This document shows, in pieces, positions 1 through 5,822 of a DNA stretch of 8,742 bases. How positions within the stretch are numbered: the first letter of the stretch is position 1; the number at the start of each line of letters is the position of its first letter. A program made the position numbers and the translations under genes. The notes under the pieces were generated by a model that saw nothing but the letters and a program-made list of their open reading frames with translations, did no database searches and was not told the origin of the DNA. The stretch spans positions 1-8,742 of the forward strand of contig JAJZKJ010000072.1 of NCBI GenBank assembly GCA_021804195.1, written 5' to 3'. Source of the DNA: Acidobacteriota bacterium (GTDB lineage Bacteria; Planctomycetota; Phycisphaerae; WQYP01; JAJZKJ01).

Positions 1-464
1 TCCAGCGCCCGCACAGTCACGATGTCGTGCGGCTGGCCTTCGAGCTGGGCATTGATCTCAAGCACCGAGATGCGGGAGGCCGGCTCCCAGGATTTTTTCG
101 CATTGGCGATTGCCTCACGCAAAAAGGATGCTTTTTTGGCTTTAATTTCTACCAATGTAGTATCAATGGGATAGCCGAGGGCAAGGCATAAGCCGGGGAA
201 GCCGGCGCCGGAACCGATATCGGCCAGCGATTTTCCGGAAATGGAAAGCCACTGCGTAACGGCCAGGGACTCGCCGAGATGGCGGTCAATCCAGGTGCGG
301 ACTTCGCGGTCGCCGATGAGGCGTATGCGCTGATTCCAGTGCTCGAGCAGCGACAAGTATTCGGCCCAGCGCTGCAGTTGCGCCGGGCGGGAGGCGATGC
401 CGTATTCGGGCAGGCGCTGCTCCATCCATTGAATCCATTGCGGTTGGCTGGTCAGAGTTACCAT
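1..464 (-). CDS. rsmG: RsmG (GidB), 16S rRNA (guanine-N7) methyltransferase, N-terminal part
   Basis: SAM-dependent enzyme that methylates N7 of G527 (E. coli numbering) in 16S rRNA, acting in the cytoplasm on the small subunit. I translated the minus strand from the ATG at 464-462 and read 154 codons to the window edge. The SAM-binding motif DIGSGAGFPG lies at residues 82-91. It is followed by LVEIKAKKASFL (104-115), matching the family's acidic residue plus KK..FL, and by DIVTVRAL (147-154), the family's (V/C)T.RAL segment. The N-terminal EHWNQRIRLI (41-50) corresponds to the family's WN...NLT region but is divergent. Family members run to about 200-240 residues, so roughly the last third is missing. 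An in-frame stop at 495-497 leaves ATG 464 as the only normal start; no clear Shine-Dalgarno precedes it. The gene is divergent from the DedA-family gene. Confidence 0.93.
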   Translation of the reverse strand, partial: MVTLTSQPQWIQWMEQRLPEYGIASRPAQLQRWAEYLSLLEHWNQRIRLIGDREVRTWIDRHLGESLAVTQWLSISGKSLADIGSGAGFPGLCLALGYPIDTTLVEIKAKKASFLREAIANAKKSWEPASRISVLEINAQLEGQPHDIVTVRAL

Positions 465-498
465 TGAATGAACGTGCGCCGGGCAGGCGCAAATTCAT

Positions 499-504
499 AT
501 CATA
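499..504 (-). promoter_or_regulatory. Candidate -10 element for rsmG
   Basis: The minus strand reads TATGAT at 504-499, one mismatch from the sigma-70 consensus TATAAT. It would start transcription near 492, giving a leader of about 28 bases before the ATG at 464. The hexamer at the expected -35 position (TCGCTT) is poor, so this is only a candidate. The other side of this 104-base divergent spacer (465-568) shows no convincing promoter for the DedA-family gene. Confidence 0.3.
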
Positions 505-568
505 AAAGCCAAGCCGCGGAAAAGCGAGAGCAGATGCAAGGAAACCGGCAATTCCCAACGACTCGCCG

Positions 569-1192
569 ATGAGCGCGCATTGGGCCAATTTCGCTTATTG
601 GTTTGTCCGTCATGGCTGGCTGGCGGTGGGTCTGCTGCTGTTTCTGGAGAATCTGGGGCTGCCGCTGCCGGGAGAAACCGCTTTATTTGCCGCGGCGTTT
701 CTGGAGCTGCGGGCGGGTGTGCATTCGCTCATAGCGCTTTATATCGCCGCGGTCGCGGCAAGTGTTGCGGGCGCGTGGGCGGGCTATGGCTGGGGCCGAT
801 GGCTGGAAAAAAAACCGGCTCTGCATGGGGACGGCCGCCGACATCCGCGGTGGATGCGTTCGCTGCGGCTGGCGCGGCGGTTTATCGAGCGCTATGGCGC
901 GGGCATGATTTTTTTCGCCCGCTTCATTGATATTTTGCGCTTTCTGGCCGCGCCGGCGGCCGGCGCGCTGGCCATGCCGCGGCGCAAATTTCTGTTCTGG
1001 AATGCGCTGGGCGCGGCGGCGTGGGCGCTGGTGATCATTGTTCTGGCCAGCCAGGCGGAGCACCATTGGCGCGCCTGGACCTCATCGCTTTCCCGTGCCG
1101 GGCTGGCGCTATTGGCGCTGGCGGTCTTTATCTTTTATGCGCTGCTGCACCGGCTGCAGCGCGAACTGGAAAAACGGATGCCGGAAAAATAA
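569..1192 (+). CDS. DedA/VTT-family integral membrane protein
   Basis: DedA (SNARE-associated/VTT) proteins are inner-membrane proteins. Several are linked to undecaprenyl-phosphate or phospholipid flipping and to membrane-potential maintenance; the substrate here is unknown. The 207-residue length is normal. Visible signatures are ENLGLPLPGE (27-36) in the first re-entrant region, GYGWGR (72-77), RFIDILR (118-124) followed by PAAG (129-132), and NALGAAAW (145-152). Hydrophobic stretches lie near 17-45, 52-75, 113-135, 144-162 and 176-195. Both arginines of the usual RF.P..R motif are kept, but aspartate replaces the proline. The C-terminal tail is basic (HRLQRELEKRMPEK). The only purine-rich match to a ribosome site (AAGGAAA, 538-544) is about 24 bases before the ATG, too far for normal use, so the start is chosen by homology-like length. 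An A8 run at 807-814 is a potential slippage point. Confidence 0.88.
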   Translation: MSAHWANFAYWFVRHGWLAVGLLLFLENLGLPLPGETALFAAAFLELRAGVHSLIALYIAAVAASVAGAWAGYGWGRWLEKKPALHGDGRRHPRWMRSLRLARRFIERYGAGMIFFARFIDILRFLAAPAAGALAMPRRKFLFWNALGAAAWALVIIVLASQAEHHWRAWTSSLSRAGLALLALAVFIFYALLHRLQRELEKRMPEK

Positions 1193-1224
1193 ATCCTTAA
1201 ATTTCCCTCACTTGACCCACTGGA

Positions 1225-1257
1225 TTAACCTATTCAACCATTTGCTATAATTAAACC
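1225..1257 (+). repeat. Three TT(M)AACC direct repeats across the toxin-antitoxin promoter
   Basis: TTAACC (1225-1230), TTCAACC (1233-1239) and TTAAACC (1251-1257) flank and overlap the -10 element. Their 3' ends are 9 and 18 bases apart. Type II antitoxins of the Phd/YefM class autorepress by binding repeats over their promoter, so these could be operator half-sites. The repeats are short and imperfect; function is inferred from position only. Confidence 0.35.
1243..1251 (+). promoter_or_regulatory. Extended -10 promoter of the toxin-antitoxin operon
   Basis: TGCTATAAT is a perfect extended -10 (TGn at 1243-1245, TATAAT at 1246-1251). Transcription should start about 7 bases after the hexamer, at 1258, which is the A of the antitoxin ATG. 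No Shine-Dalgarno lies between the hexamer and the ATG, and an in-frame stop (TAA, 1252-1254) rules out an upstream start. This suggests a leaderless mRNA. The -35 region at normal spacing is weak (ATTAAC/TTAACC around 1224-1230), as is usual for extended -10 promoters. Confidence 0.65.
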
Positions 1258-1488
1258 ATGAAGCAGGCGAAAGTGCATCAAGCCAAAGCGCATTTTTCCG
1301 CGCTGCTGCGGCAAGTGGAACAGGGTGAAACGATAGAAATTTATCGTGGACAAACCCCGGTGGCTCGGCTGCAGCCAATTGCCAAACCCGGCAAGAGACA
1401 ATTTGGCGGCGCCCGCGGGTTGGGCTATATCGCGGATGATTTTAATGCCCCGCTGCCTGAAGAATTACTTCGGGAATTTGACAAATGA
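1258..1488 (+). CDS. Type II antitoxin, Phd/YefM family (VapB-type)
   Basis: Antitoxin of the downstream PIN-domain toxin: it should bind and block the toxin in the cytoplasm and repress its own promoter. The 76 residues match the family pattern. VHQAKAHFSALLRQVEQGE (6-24) corresponds to the usual (V)NxHEAKTHLSxLLxxVExGE DNA-binding and dimerisation core. It is followed by an IEIYRGQTPVARLQP strand-turn-strand (26-40). The C-terminal segment GARGLGYIADDFNAPLP (51-67) matches the family's ...G..KG.....DDFDAPLP toxin-binding tail. The reading frame overlaps the toxin by 4 bases (ATGA, 1485-1488), implying translational coupling. GC in the first full 60-base line (1261-1320) is 55% by hand count, intermediate between the toxin and the chromosome. 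Confidence 0.92.
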   Translation: MKQAKVHQAKAHFSALLRQVEQGETIEIYRGQTPVARLQPIAKPGKRQFGGARGLGYIADDFNAPLPEELLREFDK

Positions 1489-1874
1489 AATATTTGCTGG
1501 ACACGCAAATTTTTCTTTGGCTGGCGATGCGGGATGAAAATGTGCCAGGCAAAATGAAAAAAGCACTGGAAAATTTAGACAATGAAGTCTTTTTTTCCGC
1601 AGTTTCAGCTTGGGAAATTGGAATTAAATGCAGTTTAGGCAAACTGGTTCTACCGGGTGATGCGCTGCAATTTGTTCCCGCACAAGTTGCACAATATCAA
1701 TTCACTCCTCTACCCATATCGCTTATCCATGGATTAGCGGTGAAATCTTTGCCCGCACATCACCGGGACCCATTTGATCGGCTTTTAATTGCACAAGCCC
1801 AAATAGAAGGTTTAATCTTAATGACCGTTGACCGTGTTTTTGAACAATACCCAGTGCGAATCTGGCGTAATTAA
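1485..1874 (+). CDS. PIN-domain ribonuclease toxin, VapC-like
   Basis: Type II toxin of the PIN family, a Mg2+-dependent endoribonuclease; relatives cleave tRNA or rRNA. The target here is not predictable. All acidic catalytic positions are visible: D6 (LLDTQIFLWL), E44 (SAWEIGIK), D95/D98 (HHRDPFDRLLIAQA, 92-105) and D116 (TVDRVF). The SAWEIGIKCSLGKL and HHRDPFDRLLIAQA blocks are typical of the Sll0205-like PIN subgroup usually paired with Phd-like antitoxins, as here. The 129-residue length is complete, with no frameshift. GC over 1501-1620 is only about 40% by hand count, well below the neighbours, which suggests recent acquisition. The stop codon is 26 bases from the end of the convergent permease gene. 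Confidence 0.93.
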   Translation: MKYLLDTQIFLWLAMRDENVPGKMKKALENLDNEVFFSAVSAWEIGIKCSLGKLVLPGDALQFVPAQVAQYQFTPLPISLIHGLAVKSLPAHHRDPFDRLLIAQAQIEGLILMTVDRVFEQYPVRIWRN

Positions 1875-1900
1875 AACAATCAGCCGAACCGGTTTGAGCA

Positions 1901-3253
1901 TCATGCCCGGGCCGGGGTGGCGGTTTCCAGCGACTCTACCGGCGGCCGCAGGCCGGCCTTGGCCAGAATTCCATACACGGCAAATCCGGCGATGAAGGAA
2001 TAGAGCGTGGCAGGTATGTCATGCGCGGCCAGGCGGACGGGAATGCCGGGCACATGGACGACGCCGATGATGCCGACGATAAAGCCCACCGCCCAGGCCA
2101 GATACCCGGCCCAGTTGATGCCCTGGCGCGGGCCGGACCACTTGCAGCCGGCCAGCAGATAATCGGCCGCCATGGCGCCGCAGATGGGTCCAAACGACGC
2201 GCCGACGATCTGGAAAAAGGTGACCAGGTGATTGCTGGCGCCGGTGGCGGCGAGCGTGACCCCGACGGCGGCGGCGGCGAAGGTGGAAACCGGCCGGGGA
2301 ATTTTGGGCAGCATGGTGCCAAAGCTGTTGGAGGAAATAAAGACCGTAAAGCAGGTCGGGACCATGCAGGCCAGCGCAAAGAGGAAAAACATGATGCCCG
2401 AGAGCGCGCCCACATGGGCAATGGCGTGGGAAAAATTGTAATGCGTGGTGGCGCCGCTTCCGATGGCGCCGGCCACGGCGAAGATGCAAAGTCCGCCGGC
2501 CACGACAATGGGCAGCGTGATGCCCACCAAGCCGCCCCAGACGACATCGGAGCGATGGCGGCTGTTCATGCCGAAGTCCACACCGGCGGCGCCGGCGGTG
2601 GCGAAAAAGCCGAAGACAATTTCGAGCATGACGGCAAAGGCATGCAAGGGCCGCACCCGCGGAGCATGATAGGCGGCGACGCCGTGGCGCATGGCCCAGG
2701 CGACCAGAATGAGCATGACCAGCGGCACCCAGTCGAGCACATGGGCGATGCGGGCGATATGCCGGATGCCCTTCATTGCGACCCAGGCAAAGCCAAAGCC
2801 CCAGGCGGCGCAGATCACGGTGAACAGCAGGCGCGGCTCGCCCGAAAGCCAATGCTGGCTGTCGAGGCCTTTGAGAATAAAATCAGTGGCGACATAGGTG
2901 CCGACGGAAAACCAGCCGATCTGTAATGCGCCCATCAACAGGCCGGGCATGAGATAGCCGCCGCGGGCGCCAAAGGTGGAGGAGCCAATCACATATAAAG
3001 GCCGTCCGGTCTGCATGCCCAGCATGCCGGGCACGTAGTAAAACAGCGCAAAACTGAGCAAGCCTGCGGCCAGCAGCGCCAGCAGGCATACGGCCACGCT
3101 GCTTTCGCTCAGGGTGGGCCCGGCCATCTGCAGATAAAACGCGACCCAGACAAAAATGCCGGCGTAGGCGGGGGCGGTATTTTTGAACCAGGCGGCGCGG
3201 TTGGCAGCCGCATTCGGCCGCGAGGCGGAAAGATAATCAGGCAAAGCGGGCAT
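1901..3253 (-). CDS. NCS1-family nucleobase:cation symporter (cytosine/purine permease-like)
   Basis: Predicted 450-residue inner-membrane symporter that would import a nucleobase or related compound with H+ or Na+; the exact substrate cannot be read from sequence. About twelve hydrophobic segments span residues 30-430. NCS1 features include the glycine-rich early region YVIGSSTFGARGGY (87-100) and the helix-8/10 region FFQIVGASFGPICGAMAADYLLAG (346-369, with GP and ADYLL key), which matches the family's G..gPi.gv..aDY.l signature. A polar loop VDFGMNSRHRSD (225-236) sits where many NCS1 proteins have a (P)D..RY motif. The start is supported by AAGAGG at 3267-3262, 8 bases before the ATG. It lies downstream of the regulator on the same strand but 152 bases away with its own promoter, so co-transcription is doubtful. 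It could instead carry hydantoin, allantoin or a thiamin precursor, but no thiamin riboswitch is seen. Confidence 0.85.
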   Translation of the reverse strand: MPALPDYLSASRPNAAANRAAWFKNTAPAYAGIFVWVAFYLQMAGPTLSESSVAVCLLALLAAGLLSFALFYYVPGMLGMQTGRPLYVIGSSTFGARGGYLMPGLLMGALQIGWFSVGTYVATDFILKGLDSQHWLSGEPRLLFTVICAAWGFGFAWVAMKGIRHIARIAHVLDWVPLVMLILVAWAMRHGVAAYHAPRVRPLHAFAVMLEIVFGFFATAGAAGVDFGMNSRHRSDVVWGGLVGITLPIVVAGGLCIFAVAGAIGSGATTHYNFSHAIAHVGALSGIMFFLFALACMVPTCFTVFISSNSFGTMLPKIPRPVSTFAAAAVGVTLAATGASNHLVTFFQIVGASFGPICGAMAADYLLAGCKWSGPRQGINWAGYLAWAVGFIVGIIGVVHVPGIPVRLAAHDIPATLYSFIAGFAVYGILAKAGLRPPVESLETATPARA

Positions 3254-3261
3254 GGCTTTAT

Positions 3262-3267
3262 CCTCTT
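3262..3267 (-). promoter_or_regulatory. Ribosome binding site of the permease
   Basis: The minus strand reads AAGAGG at 3267-3262, followed by an 8-base spacer and the ATG at 3253. This fixes the permease start. Confidence 0.7.
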
Positions 3268-3276
3268 ATTCCGGCG

Positions 3277-3293
3277 CATGCCGCACGGGCATG
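3277..3293 (-). repeat. Small inverted repeat in the permease leader
   Basis: CATGCC (3277-3282) and GGCATG (3288-3293) are perfect inverted arms of 6 bases with a 5-base loop. In the predicted leader mRNA this would form a hairpin just upstream of the ribosome site without covering it. It may be an operator half-site pair or a leader hairpin; function unknown. Confidence 0.4.
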
Positions 3294-3306
3294 GCCGCTC
3301 GCCGCG

Positions 3307-3336
3307 ATCATAGAATATTTATGGCGAATGCGCCAA
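3307..3336 (-). promoter_or_regulatory. Candidate sigma-70 promoter of the permease
   Basis: On the minus strand TTGGCG (3336-3331) and TATGAT (3312-3307) are 18 bases apart, four of six and five of six matches to the consensus. Transcription would start near 3300, giving a leader of about 47 bases. An inverted repeat, TGGCG-aatg-CGCCA (3322-3335), overlaps the -35 and may be a repressor site. Confidence 0.5.
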
Positions 3337-3405
3337 GGAAAAAGGAAATGCGCGGCGCGGTCTAAATTCGATCGCGGCGGCGGAATTGGCTGGGTGCGGG
3401 ATCCA

Positions 3406-5574
3406 TTACGGCAAATTTAAATCCGCGGCGTAAATATTGGTGTTGCTGGTGGTGAGAGAGAACAGGGGCCGGCCGTCGGGCGCCAGTCCGAAGAGCGCGC
3501 AGCGCATGACACCGGATTGCAAGAGAGCGGAGAAATTGGCAATTTGCCGGGGCGGAGCGGAACCGTGAACGTTCAGGCGAAACAAGGGTTCGCCGGGCGA
3601 GAGGATATCCTGGAAATACAAATAGCGGCCATGCGGAGACCAGACGGGCAAACTCAATAAATGACCGTGAGCCGCCAGGCGCCACTGCCGCGTGGCAAAG
3701 CTGTAAATCCTGATATTGCGGCCGCGTCCGTGGACGGCGGCAATCTCGCGGCCATCGGGTGACCAGCGCGGCAAAAACAGATTTTGCGAGCCGGCCAGCG
3801 GAGTGATCCGGTGGGTTCGCAGATCATACAGAGCCAACTGCCGCGGCAGGCTGGCGGCGCTGGGGTGGGTAACATAGCTGAAGATCAGGCGGCGGCTGCC
3901 GGGCGACCAATCACCATCCCGAACATCCGGCCAGCCGGGCGCCAGCGGATGCGGCGCGCCTCCATGTTCCGACAGCAAATAAACCTGGGCGCGCCGGCCG
4001 AAATATTGCCCGGTAATGGCCAGCCATTGCCCGTCCGGAGACCAGCGGGGAAAAGCCAGGCTCAGGCGGAGAGCGGGCGCATCGAGCAGCAAACGGCGAT
4101 GGCGACCGTCGGCGCGGGCGCGCCAGAGCCGGCCGGAACGGTCCAGATATACAAGCTGGCCGGTGCGTGGAGCATAATCGGGTTCGGCAGGATGCAGGGC
4201 TGGTAGAAATGGGGTGTAAAGCTGCTGGCGCAGATGCCACTCCACCAGCTCGTCCTGATGGGCTCCCCCGAGAAAATAAAGACGGCGCCCATCCGGCGCC
4301 AGCAAAGGGCCGGAGTACGACTTCGGACCAAATGTAAGCTGAAAGGGGCCGCGCGGCGCCCGCCGCCACCCCGAACCGTGTTCCCGCAAAGCCCAGAGGT
4401 TGATGCCGCCGCCGCGGTCGGAAGTAAAAATAAAGTACCGTCCATCGGGCGACCAGATGCCGCAGCAGTCATTATGGGGACCGGAAGGATGAAATAAAGC
4501 ATGCAGACGGCGGCCGTTGCGCCGGATTTGCCAGATCTCGTTTCGGCCGCGCAGCGGATGATACAGCGAGAAGCGCAATCGCCGGTCATGGGGCGACCAG
4601 GCGATCGCGCCGGCGAAACCGGGCAAACGGGCCAGGCGCCGGGCATGGTTGCCGACAGCGCGGGCCAGCCAGATGGCATGGCGATGAGCGTAGGCCAGCC
4701 AGCGCCCATTATGGGCATAGGCCGCATCACTGGCCACAATCCGGCCCAGACGCTGCGGCGGACCTCCCTGCAGGGGAATGCGCCAGAGCGGCATCTCTTC
4801 GCCCCGGCGCACAAAGCTGCCGGCCAGAAACATGTGCTGGCCGGCGTTGACATCCATAATCAGGGTGTTGCGGAACGGCGCAGCCACCGGAACACTGCCG
4901 CCGCCGGCCAGCGAGGTTTGCGCTAACTGCCAGTGATCGCCGTAGCGCTCCATGAAATAGATGCGGGCACCGTCGGTGGTCAGCTTCCATGGCGTATCGA
5001 TGCGTCCGCTGCGGGTGATGCGCACGATGCGCAAAATCCGGGGCGGCGGCAGCGGATTGACCCACCAGAGAATGAAGGCAATGCCGGCCGCCAGGCCCGC
5101 GCTGAATATCCATATCCCCGGCCGGCGACGGGCCGGGGCCGTCATCGAAATCGCCGCAGCAGCGGGAGCGGCCACCGCGCCGGCGGCGGGACTGCTCACG
5201 GCCGCGGCAGACAGAGATTCCATGGGCAGAGAGACGATGCTATCCGCCACGGTAGAGTCCGGTTCGGCGATCTCTACCGGCATCAACCAGCGATAGCCGC
5301 GATGCCGAACCGTTTCGATATAGTGCGGATGCAGGGGATCGTCATTTAAAGCCTGGCGCAGTTTACGTATGGCGGTATTCAGGCCATCTTCAAAATCCAG
5401 AAAATTGGTTTCCGGCCAGAGGCAGCGCTGGATTTCTTCGCGTGGGAGAATACTGCCGGGGTGTTCGAGCAACAGCCCCAGTAACCGGCGAGGCAGCTCC
5501 TGCAAATGAACCCGCTGGCCGGCGCGGCACAGCTCGCTGTTACGTGGGTCGTATTCAAAGTCACCGAAGCGCAT
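3406..5574 (-). CDS. Membrane-anchored one-component regulator: winged helix, TM helix, TolB/WD40-like propeller
   Basis: Predicted transcription regulator of CadC/ToxR layout. Residues 2-97 form an OmpR/PhoB-type winged helix: MRFGDFEYDP start, LWPETNFLDFEDGLNTAIRK around 52-71 with the recognition helix, and the closing wing YIETVRHRGYRW (85-96). An Ala/Ser/Pro-rich linker (about 110-148) leads to a basic RRR stop and one hydrophobic helix (152-172). The rest (about 180-722) is a beta-propeller on the far side of the membrane with PD40/TolB-type repeats: WSPDGR or variants begin at about residues 326, 374, 511, 556, 604 and 645, with further LAPDGR-like copies near 426 and 698. No catalytic residues are seen, so it likely senses a ligand or protein. 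A GTG at 5583 would add three residues, but AGGTG (5586-5582) looks like the ribosome site for ATG 5574, so I use the ATG. It is divergent from an exported-protein operon, its likely target. Confidence 0.9.
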   Translation of the reverse strand: MRFGDFEYDPRNSELCRAGQRVHLQELPRRLLGLLLEHPGSILPREEIQRCLWPETNFLDFEDGLNTAIRKLRQALNDDPLHPHYIETVRHRGYRWLMPVEIAEPDSTVADSIVSLPMESLSAAAVSSPAAGAVAAPAAAAISMTAPARRRPGIWIFSAGLAAGIAFILWWVNPLPPPRILRIVRITRSGRIDTPWKLTTDGARIYFMERYGDHWQLAQTSLAGGGSVPVAAPFRNTLIMDVNAGQHMFLAGSFVRRGEEMPLWRIPLQGGPPQRLGRIVASDAAYAHNGRWLAYAHRHAIWLARAVGNHARRLARLPGFAGAIAWSPHDRRLRFSLYHPLRGRNEIWQIRRNGRRLHALFHPSGPHNDCCGIWSPDGRYFIFTSDRGGGINLWALREHGSGWRRAPRGPFQLTFGPKSYSGPLLAPDGRRLYFLGGAHQDELVEWHLRQQLYTPFLPALHPAEPDYAPRTGQLVYLDRSGRLWRARADGRHRRLLLDAPALRLSLAFPRWSPDGQWLAITGQYFGRRAQVYLLSEHGGAPHPLAPGWPDVRDGDWSPGSRRLIFSYVTHPSAASLPRQLALYDLRTHRITPLAGSQNLFLPRWSPDGREIAAVHGRGRNIRIYSFATRQWRLAAHGHLLSLPVWSPHGRYLYFQDILSPGEPLFRLNVHGSAPPRQIANFSALLQSGVMRCALFGLAPDGRPLFSLTTSNTNIYAADLNLP

Positions 5575-5581
5575 GGATCGC

Positions 5582-5586
5582 ACCTG
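5582..5586 (-). promoter_or_regulatory. Ribosome binding site deciding the regulator start
   Basis: AGGTG on the minus strand at 5586-5582 lies 7 bases before the ATG at 5574. It contains the alternative GTG codon (5583-5581), which therefore is more likely part of the ribosome site than a start codon. Confidence 0.55.
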
Positions 5587-5601
5587 TTGGCTATCCGGCA
5601 G

Positions 5602-5610
5602 ATAATATCA
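5602..5610 (-). promoter_or_regulatory. Candidate extended -10 promoter of the regulator gene
   Basis: The minus strand reads TGATATTAT at 5610-5602, an extended -10 (TGn plus TATTAT). The predicted start is near 5595, leaving a leader of about 20 bases before the ATG at 5574. No good -35 is seen at 17 bases, as is tolerated by extended -10 promoters. It is the same promoter style as that of the toxin-antitoxin pair. Confidence 0.45.
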
Positions 5611-5637
5611 GAGGACGCGATATTGCAGTTAAACAAG

Positions 5638-5695
5638 CCATAGTATTCATCCATAGGGACTTAAAAGCAATCACCGGCGCGGCCGTATTCATAGT
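5638..5695. repeat. Short repeats upstream of the regulator promoter
   Basis: GTATTCAT occurs at 5643-5650 and 5685-5692; CCATAG occurs at 5638-5643 and 5651-5656, with TCATAG at 5690-5695. They lie about 43-100 bases upstream of the predicted regulator start. Their clustering in a short AT-rich stretch may mark a protein-binding site or may be chance. Confidence 0.3.
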
Positions 5696-5726
5696 CAGGC
5701 GTGGCTGGAATTAACCTCGCATGTGG

Positions 5727-5770
5727 GTTCAGCCACGGTTCAGATACAGTTCAGCCGCCGTCCATTGACG
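5727..5770 (+). promoter_or_regulatory. 11-base-phased GTTCAG direct repeats, probable winged-helix operator, with adjoining -35
   Basis: GTTCAG occurs at 5727-5732, 5738-5743 and 5749-5754, exactly 11 bases apart, and a degenerate fourth unit (GTCCAT) begins at 5760. Direct repeats with 11-base pitch are the known site type of PhoB/OmpR-class winged-helix regulators, which bind as head-to-tail dimers. The fourth unit runs into TTGACG (5765-5770), a good -35; 18 bases on is a poor -10 (CATGCT, 5789-5794). This is the arrangement of an activated promoter: weak -10, activator sites touching the -35. The divergent gene encodes exactly this class of DNA-binding domain. The remainder of the spacer (5584-5822) holds only the items listed here. 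Confidence 0.55.
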
Positions 5771-5822
5771 CTCCCGCGGTTCGCCAGGCATGCTGGCCCT
5801 CGCAATCAACTGCGTGGCTGGC

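Noticed and set aside
807..814. A8 run in the DedA-family gene as a programmed frameshift or phase-variation site
   Set aside because: The zero frame continues through a complete, normal-length protein and the alternative frames lead to no recognisable product; chance is adequate.
1212..1217. TTGACC as the -35 of the toxin-antitoxin promoter
   Set aside because: It is 28 bases from the TATAAT, far outside the 15-19 base range.
1887..1894. AACCGGTT palindrome between the convergent toxin and permease genes as a bidirectional terminator
   Set aside because: Four-base arms with no loop and no T-run on either side; too small to act as a terminator.
2019..2926. Long open frames on both strands inside the permease (2019-2852 minus, 2021-2926 plus)
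   Set aside because: Their translations are Arg/Gly/Ala/His-rich with no domain pattern, typical shadows of a GC-rich gene; the permease frame has coherent membrane helices and family motifs.
3254..3405. Thiamin (TPP) or other riboswitch upstream of the NCS1 permease
   Set aside because: No CTGAGA or ACC...GATCTGG-like conserved TPP segments are present on the minus strand; only two short inverted repeats are seen.
3330..3405. Intrinsic terminator after the regulator gene
   Set aside because: A GC-rich stretch followed by a broken T-run exists on the minus strand (TTTCCTTTTT), but I could not draw a stable stem before it.
4062..4853. 263-codon open frame on the minus strand inside the regulator gene
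   Set aside because: It is an alternative frame of the propeller region; the regulator frame contains repeated WSPDGR motifs and the shadow has none.
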